Shown here piece by piece: positions 8,236 through 15,984 of a stretch of 64,000 nt of DNA. Source of the DNA: Paenibacillus sp. 32352. GTDB taxonomy: Bacteria > Bacillota > Bacilli > Paenibacillales > NBRC-103111. Each line of letters opens with the position of its first letter. Within the stretch, counting starts at the first letter, position 1. The DNA is taken from positions 682,001 to 746,000 of the forward strand of contig NZ_MZNT01000002.1 of NCBI RefSeq assembly GCF_002042965.1, given 5' to 3'. A program made the translations under genes and the position numbers. Under the pieces are notes generated by a model that was given only the letters and a program-made list of their open reading frames with translations, had not been told where the DNA came from and did no database searches.

Positions 8236-9453
8236 ATGCTGTATAAACGTTTGATCCTGGCACTTCTTCCTTTAATGTTGATTTCCTTGCTATGTGGGCA
8301 TCCCTCCATGGCTTTTTTCAAAGAAAAACAAGCCGATCCCGTTATCAGCCTTATCGTGCGAACGGCACCAGACGCTGAAATAGAGAGCAGACTTGATATC
8401 CGCAATGAAGGGATAGCCCAAGCGTTTAAAAAGGGGCGCTATGAAGAAGGTCCCTCACCTGCGGGACTCACGGATATGTATGTGGTAGTCCGTACCCAGC
8501 CAGAACGCCATTTCCGGTTGGAAGCTTCCGGAGCCCTCTGGGACGAGGAGCGTTCGAAACACCTGGTCCTCCCGAATAAAGCGTCAGAGACCTTGAAGCA
8601 ATATGCGATGCAGCTTAGAGGACAGCACTATGGCAAGCTTGTTTCCTGGAAGGATGCCCAGCGGATATTTCCCAGAAAGAGCATATTTTCCATTACGGAC
8701 GTGGAAACCGGGTTGACATTTCGAGTACAACGCAGGGCCGGGAGCGCTCACGCGGATGTTCAGCCGATAAGCAAGAAGGATACCAGCATAATGAAACAAA
8801 TATATCATTCCGGCTGGAGCTGGAAGCGCAAAGCGATATGGGTCCATTCCGGCAAGGAATGGATTGCCGCTTCCATGAATGGAATGCCTCACGGCGGGGA
8901 TGGGATTCCCGATAATGATTTCTCAGGACATTTCTGCGTTCACTTTCTGGACAGTACAACCCATAAATCGCACCACCCGGATCTGGCTCATCAATTGATG
9001 GTCTATAAGTCTGCAGGCGAGCTGAATACCTTTTTGGCTGCCGCTTCTCCCCGAATCCTTGCAGAAAGCTTTATCGAAGGGTTAGATCATCAGGATACGG
9101 GAATTATCCAAAGGGTCTCGGAAGGAGTACCGAAAGAGAGCATGGATAAAGTTCTTCCTGAATTGCAAGATTTGTTGTCCATTCAAGTCCATAAAGAACA
9201 GACAAAGAAAAAAAGAAATACGGCAAAGCCGGAAATCGAACCTGATCCTTCCGCCCTGAAAGCGGATCTTCAATTATCGGTCACTATGGAAAGGAAAGGA
9301 CTACAGAAGCAAGGAAGAACATTCAGCTTTTCTTTCAGCCGGGATATAGCGCAGTCTCCATGGCGTATGACCAGTATCAGCCTCGTTGACAAGAAGAAGC
9401 CTGAAATTCAAAAGAAAGATAATACGAAACTCAAAAAACGTTCCCGCCGTTAA
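8236..9453 (+). CDS. Secreted protein of unknown function with conserved H/C-rich central domain
   Basis: The start is placed at 8236 (MLYKRLILALLPLMLISLL), where a signal peptide begins after a GGGGGT site; the upstream in-frame extension to 8104 has no signal. The protein of about 405 residues has a middle region (about residues 150-250) with IFSITDVETGLTFRVQRRAG, HADVQPISKKDT, SMNGMPHGGDG and GHFCVHFLDSTTH. This block of conserved His and Cys residues looks catalytic or metal-binding. I recall this domain from other Paenibacillaceae and clostridial proteins but know no function for it. The basic C-terminal tail is Lys-rich. It is monocistronic. Confidence 0.7.
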   Translation: MLYKRLILALLPLMLISLLCGHPSMAFFKEKQADPVISLIVRTAPDAEIESRLDIRNEGIAQAFKKGRYEEGPSPAGLTDMYVVVRTQPERHFRLEASGALWDEERSKHLVLPNKASETLKQYAMQLRGQHYGKLVSWKDAQRIFPRKSIFSITDVETGLTFRVQRRAGSAHADVQPISKKDTSIMKQIYHSGWSWKRKAIWVHSGKEWIAASMNGMPHGGDGIPDNDFSGHFCVHFLDSTTHKSHHPDLAHQLMVYKSAGELNTFLAAASPRILAESFIEGLDHQDTGIIQRVSEGVPKESMDKVLPELQDLLSIQVHKEQTKKKRNTAKPEIEPDPSALKADLQLSVTMERKGLQKQGRTFSFSFSRDIAQSPWRMTSISLVDKKKPEIQKKDNTKLKKRSRR

Positions 9454-9492
9454 ACTACGGTATACGCTCGAGGAACCCCTTCAGCTTACAAC

Positions 9493-10752
9493 TCATACCC
9501 TCTTGACTCTGAAAAAGTTGGTTAAGAGCCAAGGACCTTCCGGAAAGCCTAAGGTGAGCTGCCATGCACCCACCCCTTGAAGCGTATACTCACGGATTAA
9601 CAGCATTTTCATGCTGACGCTTCTCGCGTCTTCAAACCATACGACATGCTGCTGACCGTTCTCGTCGACATATTCGAAATAAGGGGCCTGGTATGTAGTA
9701 GAATATTGTATGGGAACTTGGAAGCGCATGGCCAATTCGACTGCTGACTGGTTAGATAGTGCCTGGGCTATAGAGCCGGGCTGATAGGGGACTTCCCAGT
9801 TGTATCCATAGAAGGGGATGCCGATTAGCAGCTTATCTCTTCTTACATATTGCAGCGAATACTTTATAGTTCTTCGTATCTCATCGATTGGGGCTACAGG
9901 CCCGGGTTCGCTGGCTGCATGATGCCAGTCATACGTCATAATAAACATTAAATCGACTACCGAACCGATGGCACCATAATCGTAGCCCAGCAGCCAAGGG
10001 ATATCGTCGCTTGTTTTGGCAGGAACCGCTATTGTCATCCAATACCCTTCTGGTTGCAGCCGCTCCTTAAGAAGCCGAAGAAATCCGGAGAACAAATCTC
10101 TATCCTCCGCGGCAACTCTTTCAAAATCAATATTGACCCCTGCGTAGCCTCTCGTTGTTACAATCGAATAAATATTGTTAATCAGATTGCTTCTGGCTGT
10201 CGGATTATTTAATACCTGATGTGTGAGTTCGGTACTGAACCCCGTTTCGGTCAAATTCGTGATGGTAGCCAGCGGGTTAACCCTTCGGCTCCAAGCTGTT
10301 TGAATAGCCGTTGAATCATCTAAAAAGTTTAAAGAGCCATCCGATGAAAAGTGATATTCAAATAGGGAGATGAACGTAGCATACGGAGCAAAATCGTTGA
10401 TTAATGCCTGGTCCAAGGCTGGGGAACGAAGGGCATAATAACCTAATGCAGTAATATAGTAATTGGATATGTCGGGAATGGTTATTTTCATACCTGGCAT
10501 CAATTCGTTGGGATTGACAGAAGGGTTAGCATTGATCAAGGATTGGAAAGGGACGTAAGCCATTCTGGCGATAGAATACATGCTATCTCCCGGCTGCACC
10601 GTATATACGTTGAGAGGGATCAGGAGTGCCTGGCCCGGAACGATATTGGTTTGGGAGAGTCCGTTCGCCAGTCGAATCCGATCCAAGTCAATTTCGTACT
10701 TTATGCTGATCCTATACAATGAATCACCCGGCTGTACGGTATAGATGAACAA
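9493..10752 (-). CDS. yaaH: LysM-GH18 spore cortex/peptidoglycan hydrolase, YaaH/SleL-like
   Basis: Two N-terminal LysM domains (residues about 2-46, YTVQPGDSLYRISIKYEIDL, and about 49-93, YTVQPGDSMYSIARMAYVPF) bind glycan. They are followed by a GH18 barrel with VNIDFERVAAEDRDLFSGFL, which keeps the D-x-E catalytic pattern, and LMFIMTYDWH. The 419-residue length and two-LysM layout match SleL/YaaH, the N-acetylglucosaminidase that trims cortex fragments during germination. It has no signal peptide, as expected for a coat-deposited spore protein. The start is TTG, with AAGGAGG 8 bases upstream. It could instead be a paralogue with another role. Confidence 0.88.
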   Translation of the reverse strand: MFIYTVQPGDSLYRISIKYEIDLDRIRLANGLSQTNIVPGQALLIPLNVYTVQPGDSMYSIARMAYVPFQSLINANPSVNPNELMPGMKITIPDISNYYITALGYYALRSPALDQALINDFAPYATFISLFEYHFSSDGSLNFLDDSTAIQTAWSRRVNPLATITNLTETGFSTELTHQVLNNPTARSNLINNIYSIVTTRGYAGVNIDFERVAAEDRDLFSGFLRLLKERLQPEGYWMTIAVPAKTSDDIPWLLGYDYGAIGSVVDLMFIMTYDWHHAASEPGPVAPIDEIRRTIKYSLQYVRRDKLLIGIPFYGYNWEVPYQPGSIAQALSNQSAVELAMRFQVPIQYSTTYQAPYFEYVDENGQQHVVWFEDARSVSMKMLLIREYTLQGVGAWQLTLGFPEGPWLLTNFFRVKRV

Positions 10753-10914
10753 GGCTGGTGCCTCCTTCGCTTAGTGAAGTAATGCTTTAGTCTATTCCCG
10801 TGCTGTATTAATTATTTATACCAAGCTTCCAAAAAAAGTGAATACTTGGCATACTCCATTCGTATCATTTGCCATGGCTTGACCGTTTCCAGATAGTCGT
10901 AAACGCGGATGCAG

Positions 10915-10956
10915 CAAAATCAGCCCAATGCTCTAAACAGAGACACTGGGCTGATG
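10915..10956 (-). terminator. Rho-independent terminator of the YheC/YheD-like gene
   Basis: On the minus strand ATCAGCCCA and TGGGCTGAT flank a loop that itself contains a small CTCTGTTTAGAG hairpin, followed by TTTTG. It lies about 10 bases after the stop of the ATP-grasp gene. Confidence 0.65.
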
Positions 10957-10965
10957 CTGAAGGAT

Positions 10966-11709
10966 TTAATATTTGGCATACTGCATGATTCGCCGGTACA
11001 TCGTTTTATCCTTCAAGGCTCGGAATATCTTTGTATCCGGTCTTGTATTCACCTCGAGAATCCAGGGTTTCATGTCACTGTCAATGGCTATATCGACTCC
11101 GAACGCTTTATTGCTGCGGTAGCTATGTCCAAGCACAATGCTTGCTTCCTTGCCGATTTGCTCCATGCTTTGAATAAAGGAGGCTTGCTCGTCTCCCGTT
11201 AGGTGGGAGGAGAGCAGGGTCTCGACAGGCAGGGGTGTCCCGCCGCTATGAAAGTTAGTAACAATTTTCCCTTGTTTGGCCAAGCGGCCAATAATCCCGG
11301 TCACCTCGAATTGCTTATCCTTGTTCTTTTGTACCATAATTCTAAGATCGAAGGCCCTCTTGTTATGTTGTAGGAGCCGGATTCCTTGCTGTGCGACATA
11401 TCTGTAACGGGTGAACCATTGGTGATGGGGACGGTATGCCGCATCGAGAGAATGGTAATACCTTGTCGTTGTACCGCTCCGCAAAATGTATTGATCTCCT
11501 TTTTTGGTCAGCTTATAGATTCCATAGCCGGAGGCGCCTTCATCGGGCTTTAAATAAACCGTACCGTATTTTTCCAGCATAGAGCCGATATTCGCTTTCG
11601 TTGCAAGCCTTGTATCAGGCAAGTAGGGACGGATAGAGCTGTATTTTTTCATAAAACGATATTTTCCCAGCTTCCCCCATTTGAATTTTACTTTATTCCT
11701 GTATCCCAT
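10966..11709 (-). CDS. YheC/YheD family ATP-grasp protein (endospore coat-associated)
   Basis: The 247-residue protein has the ATP-grasp features of this family: YGTVYLKPDEGASGYGIYKL (ATP-binding lysine and glycine loop), a middle strand with the FDLRIMVQKN metal and substrate region, and the terminal WILEVNTRPDTK (E-x-N Mg ligands). It opens GYRNKVKFKWGKLGKYRFMK, typical of the YheC/D group. These proteins associate with Bacillus spores and presumably ligate an unknown substrate. It is shorter than the fused 350-450-residue forms. GGAGG precedes the ATG on the minus strand. The gene is separate from the YaaH-like gene. Confidence 0.85.
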   Translation of the reverse strand: MGYRNKVKFKWGKLGKYRFMKKYSSIRPYLPDTRLATKANIGSMLEKYGTVYLKPDEGASGYGIYKLTKKGDQYILRSGTTTRYYHSLDAAYRPHHQWFTRYRYVAQQGIRLLQHNKRAFDLRIMVQKNKDKQFEVTGIIGRLAKQGKIVTNFHSGGTPLPVETLLSSHLTGDEQASFIQSMEQIGKEASIVLGHSYRSNKAFGVDIAIDSDMKPWILEVNTRPDTKIFRALKDKTMYRRIMQYAKY

Positions 11710-11900
11710 TCTGAGGCCTCCTACATCATCGCTGATGTACTATATGCTTTCGGGTGAATACAGGGAAGAGGCCGACGATTTTTCCGCAAATGCCCGGGAA
11801 AACGGTTCCAAACTGGATGAATAATAGAATAAACTTCAACATGGCAGGAAATTCCACAGCTAGGGGAGAAGTAAGTATTCAATCCGGAACGAAAAATGAC

Positions 11901-11936
11901 AAAAAAAGACCAAATTATCAGATTAACCTGGTCTTT
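11901..11936 (-). terminator. Terminator retained from the decayed hsp20 gene
   Basis: AAAGACCA (11905-11912) and TGGTCTTT (11929-11936) form a stem. On the minus strand a run of seven T follows. It sits at the 3' end of the hsp20 remnant. Confidence 0.65.
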
Positions 11937-12115
11937 CCCAAATACCGGTTTCGAAATTGCATGCGTACTTCCAGAACGCCATTCTTGTAGGTCGCTTTGA
12001 CATCATCGGAAGAAACCGGAGCCGGCAAGCCCGATCGAGCGATGAAAACGGCCGACATAACGCTCCTGTCTATGCATATTTTGCTCTTTCGATTCGGATA
12101 CCCTGTTTGCAGGAG
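11918..12115 (-). pseudogene. Hsp20/alpha-crystallin small heat shock protein, frameshifted 3' remnant
   Basis: In the 411-base gap between the ATP-grasp and phosphatase genes, two minus-strand frames join into the end of an Hsp20 domain. One frame reads KEQNMHRQERYVGRFHRSIG, the typical 'ER.YG.F.RS' strand. The next frame continues GLPAPVSSDDVKATYKNGVLEVRM, which I split as GLPAPVSSDD and VKATYKNGVLEVRM, the most conserved part of the family. Removing one G of a GGG run near 12031-12033 joins them. The N-terminal two thirds are missing, cut at the start of the phosphatase gene. The rest of the gap (11710-11900) holds nothing recognised. Confidence 0.75.
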
Positions 12116-12120
12116 GTAAC

Positions 12121-12690
12121 ATGAGAACGAATTTGTATATGGTAAGGCATGCGGAATCCCCATTTGAATTCGGTAAAGAAAAGAGTCGCGGCCTTTCGGA
12201 GGAAGGCATGACAGCGGCTCGACGAGTTGCAAGTATTTTCTCAACTATTGAGGTCCATTATATTGCGTCCAGCTCGTATACCAGGGCTATACAAACCGTT
12301 CAGCCGTTGGCAGAGCAAGCAAACATCCCGGTCATCGAATATGACGGGCTGATCGAGCGGCCCATCAAAGGGTTGGATACAAAGGCGCCATGGGACGTAT
12401 TGCTGGAGGCTATCCGCCGATCCTTCGAAGACAAGGATTACGCACTCGAAGGCGGGGAGTCAACCCGTCAGGCACAGGAAAGAGCGATTCCGGTCATTGA
12501 GAAGCTGCTGGAGGAGCAGAAGGGGAACAACATAGTCCTGGGGACCCACGGAAACATCATGACGATCATAATGAATTACTATAACGAAGCCTACGGGTTC
12601 GAATTTTGGGAACAGATGTCGATGCCGGATATTTATAAGTTAACCTTTGATGGAAATAAATTGGAGAACGTAGAAAGGCTTTGGGCATGA
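12121..12690 (+). CDS. Histidine phosphatase family protein (phosphoglycerate mutase-like)
   Basis: The 189-residue protein begins with the catalytic motif (LYMVRHAES, with RH as the phospho-accepting histidine). It has SSSYTRAIQTVQPLAE (the second arginine), the acid region LEGGESTRQAQERA, and GTHGNIM, the second histidine. It probably removes phosphate from a small metabolite in the cytoplasm, as in the CobC/GpmB branch. AGGAGG directly precedes the ATG. Its upstream region is the truncated hsp20 remnant, so this gene replaced or disrupted it. The M23 peptidase gene follows after 28 bases. Confidence 0.88.
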   Translation: MRTNLYMVRHAESPFEFGKEKSRGLSEEGMTAARRVASIFSTIEVHYIASSSYTRAIQTVQPLAEQANIPVIEYDGLIERPIKGLDTKAPWDVLLEAIRRSFEDKDYALEGGESTRQAQERAIPVIEKLLEEQKGNNIVLGTHGNIMTIIMNYYNEAYGFEFWEQMSMPDIYKLTFDGNKLENVERLWA

Positions 12691-12718
12691 GACCACCACA
12701 TAGAGAAAGGGGGAATTG

Positions 12719-14113
12719 GTGGTGCAAAAGCATAACAGTCGAACCGCTGCTCACAAAGCAAGGAAAATAAAGTATAGGCTGCTTCTGCTGAGCTTGTTTG
12801 CCGTATCGGCGGCCGGTGCAGCGGTGTATTCCTTATGGGACGGGGAGCGTTGGGTACTCCCGCTTCGTCCGCAAGAGCAGACGGCTCCACAGCCTCCGAA
12901 GGTGAAGCTGCCGATTGAATTTGCCATGACGGATCTGTTTCACGGGTGGATAAGGTATGAAGATCACGTAATGGAAACGACCAATGGCGGCGAATCCTGG
13001 ACCTTGTCAGAGATGACGGCTGTACCGGCCTCCGTTTCGCCCGAAGGTTCGGAGAATGGGGAGTTCCGCTTTCTGAAGGAGCCTAAGGTTTTGTCATCTA
13101 TTGTGGTTCAGACAAAAGAATATCCTGTAAAGCAGCTCCAGTTCATGACGGATCGGGTAGGATGGGCGCTTGTCAATGATACCGGGGAGGCGGGGAGCAA
13201 GCTGCTGCTCACAACGGATGGCGGTGCCAGCTGGCATTCGGAAGTTACGGGAGCTGTTAAGGAAGCTCTGACCCAAGAAAAGCTTCTGCTTGAGCAGCGT
13301 AACAAGGAATCCCGGCTGTATGCCTCCCTGGATCAAGCCAAGCTCGCTTTTCAGTCGGAATGGCTGCTGCTGCCTGAAACCGTCAATCAGGGAGACGCTG
13401 TGCTTGTTCGCCACAATAAACCGGATAAGCTGGAATGGCAGGGCAAGAGTTATTCATTGGAGCCATTTGGCGCAGGTTATTTCACCTATTTACCGATTCC
13501 AGCCAATATGAAGCCTGGAGATTATCCTGTTGGAGATCAAATCTTGAAGGTCACTAGCCAAAATTTCCCTAAGCAGTATCTTCAGGTCTCAGAACAGCTG
13601 GAAAGCATGAGGCAGGATACCAAACGAATCGAAGCAGACCAAGTCAAAATTGATGCGGCAAGAAGCCGTTCGCAGCCTGAATTTTTATTCGATTCCGCTT
13701 TCCTGAAACCGGTCGAGGGGGTGCTTACGACACCTTACGGCCACACCCGCTATGTAAACGGGAAGCTCAGCGGCTCGCATTTGGCGCTCGATCTGGCCGC
13801 CAAGCAGGGGACTCCCATTAAAGCGACCAATGATGGCGTTGTGGCTTTGGCGGACAATCTCTATTTGACGGGGAACTCTATCTATATTGACCATGGAATG
13901 GGCTTGTTTTCCCAATATGCTCATATGTCGGAATTGCGGGTCAAGACGGGAGACAAGGTGAAGAAGGGCGATATTATAGGGCTTGTCGGATCGACAGGCT
14001 TCTCTACGGGACCGCATCTGCATTTCACATTCTGGGCACATAATGTTCCGGTCAACCCGAATTTGTTCTTTGATACAATGCCATTTCAATGGACAGCCAA
14101 AAACAAAAAATAA
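12719..14113 (+). CDS. Membrane-anchored M23 (LytM) peptidase with Asp-box (BNR) N-terminal domain
   Basis: The protein of about 464 residues has a membrane helix near residues 20-38 (LLLLSLFAVSAAGAAVYSLW). An extracellular region follows with two Asp-box/BNR-type motifs, TTNGGESW (about residue 84) and TTDGGASW (about 163), as in beta-propeller proteins. A linker helix leads to a C-terminal LytM domain with GSHLALDLAAKQGTPI, YAHMSEL and GPHLHFTFW, which keep the Zn ligands H-x-x-x-D and HLH. It should cut peptide cross-links of the cell wall. A TTG (12716) and two GTG codons compete as starts; AAAGGGGG at 12706-12713 favours GTG 12719 or 12722. Confidence 0.85.
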   Translation: MVQKHNSRTAAHKARKIKYRLLLLSLFAVSAAGAAVYSLWDGERWVLPLRPQEQTAPQPPKVKLPIEFAMTDLFHGWIRYEDHVMETTNGGESWTLSEMTAVPASVSPEGSENGEFRFLKEPKVLSSIVVQTKEYPVKQLQFMTDRVGWALVNDTGEAGSKLLLTTDGGASWHSEVTGAVKEALTQEKLLLEQRNKESRLYASLDQAKLAFQSEWLLLPETVNQGDAVLVRHNKPDKLEWQGKSYSLEPFGAGYFTYLPIPANMKPGDYPVGDQILKVTSQNFPKQYLQVSEQLESMRQDTKRIEADQVKIDAARSRSQPEFLFDSAFLKPVEGVLTTPYGHTRYVNGKLSGSHLALDLAAKQGTPIKATNDGVVALADNLYLTGNSIYIDHGMGLFSQYAHMSELRVKTGDKVKKGDIIGLVGSTGFSTGPHLHFTFWAHNVPVNPNLFFDTMPFQWTAKNKK

Positions 14114-14143
14114 TTAATTACATTAATAATCGTGGCGAAGGCG

Positions 14144-14168
14144 GGCTGCTGGAAGGCAGCCTGTTTTT
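14144..14168 (+). terminator. Rho-independent terminator after the M23 gene
   Basis: GGCTGC (14144-14149) and GCAGCC (14156-14161) enclose a six-base loop and are followed by a T run at 14163-14167. Confidence 0.75.
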
Positions 14169-14232
14169 CGTTTGAGGACCCCCTCAGCAGCTCGTAGATT
14201 CATAGATTATTCTTTCACATCAGCGATATATA

Positions 14233-14283
14233 GTTAATGATATTAACAATTAATGATATAAATAAAAAATGAAAGCGCTATAC
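14233..14283 (+). promoter_or_regulatory. Candidate operator and cre-like site before the sugar-binding lipoprotein gene
   Basis: GTTAATGATATTAAC (14233-14247) is a 6+6 palindrome with a 3-base centre. TGAAAGCGCTATAC (14270-14283) matches the catabolite-responsive element consensus TGWAANCGNTNWCA at 12 of 14 positions, suggesting CcpA control of the gene at 14401. Both are inferred from pattern only. Confidence 0.4.
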
Positions 14284-14400
14284 TTCCCTTCTTTTCTCCA
14301 TATGAAGATGGGGTTTCTCCATAGTGGCGTTTTTTCATGCTGTGTAGAATAAGTACTAAGAAGTTCCTATTTATTTATCAATACAGGGAGGTCTAAACCG

Positions 14401-15729
14401 ATGAGAGGATATGGATGGAAACGATCTGGTATGATGTTGGCTGCCGCTGCGCTTATTGCATCCGGATGTACTGGCGGAGGAACCAAAGTGACTGAGGACA
14501 GCACCGCACCGCCGAAAATTAGTTCAGATCCTGTTACCGTTAAGCTGGCGGGAAGCAGGGGATTGTTCACGGATGAGGAGTTAAAGCTTTATATTATGGA
14601 TCCTTTAGCCAAGAAGTACCCAAACATTACGGTTCAGTATATCAACACATCGGAAAAAGGCTTCGGGTTGAACGAACTGATTACAGCGGGTGATATCCCC
14701 GATATTGTGATGGGTTATGGAAGCACACTCCCTCAGCTTAAAGATCTGAACCTCCTGTACAATATGGACCCTCTCATCAAGAAGTACAACCTCGACTTGA
14801 ACCGGATTATCCCTGAATTTCTGGATTATATCAAAGTGAATGGAAGGAGCGATTTTCTAGGCGGACTGCCTGCTTACAATAATGCGTTCGCGTTGTTTTA
14901 TAATAAAACGCTGTTTGACAAATTCGGCGTACCTTACCCCAAAGACGGAATGACCTGGGAAGAGGTCGGCGATTTGGGCAAAAAAATAACCAGGAATTTT
15001 GACGGCATCCAATACCGCGGCTTCTTCCCCGATGGAGTGGCTCGTATGGCCGCTCAAATCAATCTGTATCAAATGGACAAGGATAATAAATCGATCATGG
15101 CGACGGAGCCTTGGAAGAAGGCCTTCGAGCTGTGGAATTATATTTACAATTATCCGGGTAACTCGGACGAACCGTTCAATACGATCAATTTCGGAAATAA
15201 CCAGGCTGCCTTTCTTAAGGGTGAGCTTGCTATGATTGCAGGCTACAGCAGTACGTTAAATGCGCTTCGCAAAGCGCCTGATGTGAACTGGGATGTGGTA
15301 ACGTATCCGCAGCATAAAGACAAGATGGGTTACAGTACCGGGGTGGATACGCCGAATTTCTCTATCACGTCAAGCAGTAAAAACAAGGATGCCGCCTTCC
15401 TTGTCATAGAAACCATCTTATCGGACGAAGTGCAGCTCAATATGGCCCGGAACGGGAAGATGTCCGTGCTGGCCAATGAGCAGGTCAAACAGGAGTTCGG
15501 CAAAGGCATTCCGGAATTTGCGGGCAAAACCTACAACCTCAGCAGTATCCCTAGATTGAAGCCGTCCGTTAATAAACCACCGGTGTATACCGGCAGTGAT
15601 ACGAATAAAATCGTTATTGACGCTTATGAAAGCGTTTTAAAGAAAGAGGCGGATATCAACACGGCTCTGCGAGTAGCGGATGAACAGATGAACAATCTGG
15701 TTCAATCGAAGATAAAGATGGAAAAATGA
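14401..15729 (+). CDS. Extracellular solute-binding protein, family 1 (sugar ABC lipoprotein)
   Basis: The 442-residue precursor has a lipoprotein signal: a basic start, a hydrophobic core and the lipobox LIASGC, with Cys near residue 23. The mature part is a family 1 periplasmic-binding fold with ALFYNKTLFDKFGVPYPKDG, the family's hallmark hinge segment. It is anchored outside the cell and should bind an oligosaccharide. No permease or ATPase gene is adjacent, so it must share a transporter encoded elsewhere or act as a sensor. It is clearly related to the lipoprotein at 45372. GGGAGG precedes the ATG. Confidence 0.88.
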   Translation: MRGYGWKRSGMMLAAAALIASGCTGGGTKVTEDSTAPPKISSDPVTVKLAGSRGLFTDEELKLYIMDPLAKKYPNITVQYINTSEKGFGLNELITAGDIPDIVMGYGSTLPQLKDLNLLYNMDPLIKKYNLDLNRIIPEFLDYIKVNGRSDFLGGLPAYNNAFALFYNKTLFDKFGVPYPKDGMTWEEVGDLGKKITRNFDGIQYRGFFPDGVARMAAQINLYQMDKDNKSIMATEPWKKAFELWNYIYNYPGNSDEPFNTINFGNNQAAFLKGELAMIAGYSSTLNALRKAPDVNWDVVTYPQHKDKMGYSTGVDTPNFSITSSSKNKDAAFLVIETILSDEVQLNMARNGKMSVLANEQVKQEFGKGIPEFAGKTYNLSSIPRLKPSVNKPPVYTGSDTNKIVIDAYESVLKKEADINTALRVADEQMNNLVQSKIKMEK

Positions 15730-15759
15730 TTGGAAAATTCGGTAGTTAGATAGGATTCG

Positions 15760-15785
15760 GAGCTCCGTAAATCGGGGCTCTTTTT
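15760..15785 (+). terminator. Rho-independent terminator
   Basis: GAGCTCCG (15760-15767) and CGGGGCTC (15773-15780) form the stem around TAAAT, followed by TTTTT. It ends the solute-binding protein transcript. Confidence 0.8.
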
Positions 15786-15890
15786 CATCCAGAGAGAATA
15801 AAAAAGGTGCTGTCAACCTACACAATTAATGGTATTCTATACAAGCTCCCTGACTTACATTTTCTAGTTGGTAAAATATCACACGAGATA

Positions 15891-15916
15891 GATAACATAA
15901 TAAATATTATGTAAAC
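15891..15916. promoter_or_regulatory. 26-bp dyad operator, copy 1 (upstream of the methyltransferase)
   Basis: GATAACATA-N8-TATGTAAAC. A reverse-orientation copy at 58450-58475 matches at 23 of 26 positions. A same-orientation copy at 58488-58513 extends into a shared stretch, so 15895-15928 matches 58492-58525 at 30 of 34 positions. The dyad sits 69 bases before the methyltransferase start. A further inverted pair, TTGGTAAAATA (15868-15878) and TATTTTACCAA ending at 15930, encloses it. It looks like a repressor or activator site; the regulator is not identified. Confidence 0.5.
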
Positions 15917-15984
15917 AATTATTTTACCAAATAAAACCGTTCCTCAGTGTTAGTCATAAGTTTTTTTTAAAAGGAGAGTGTGTG

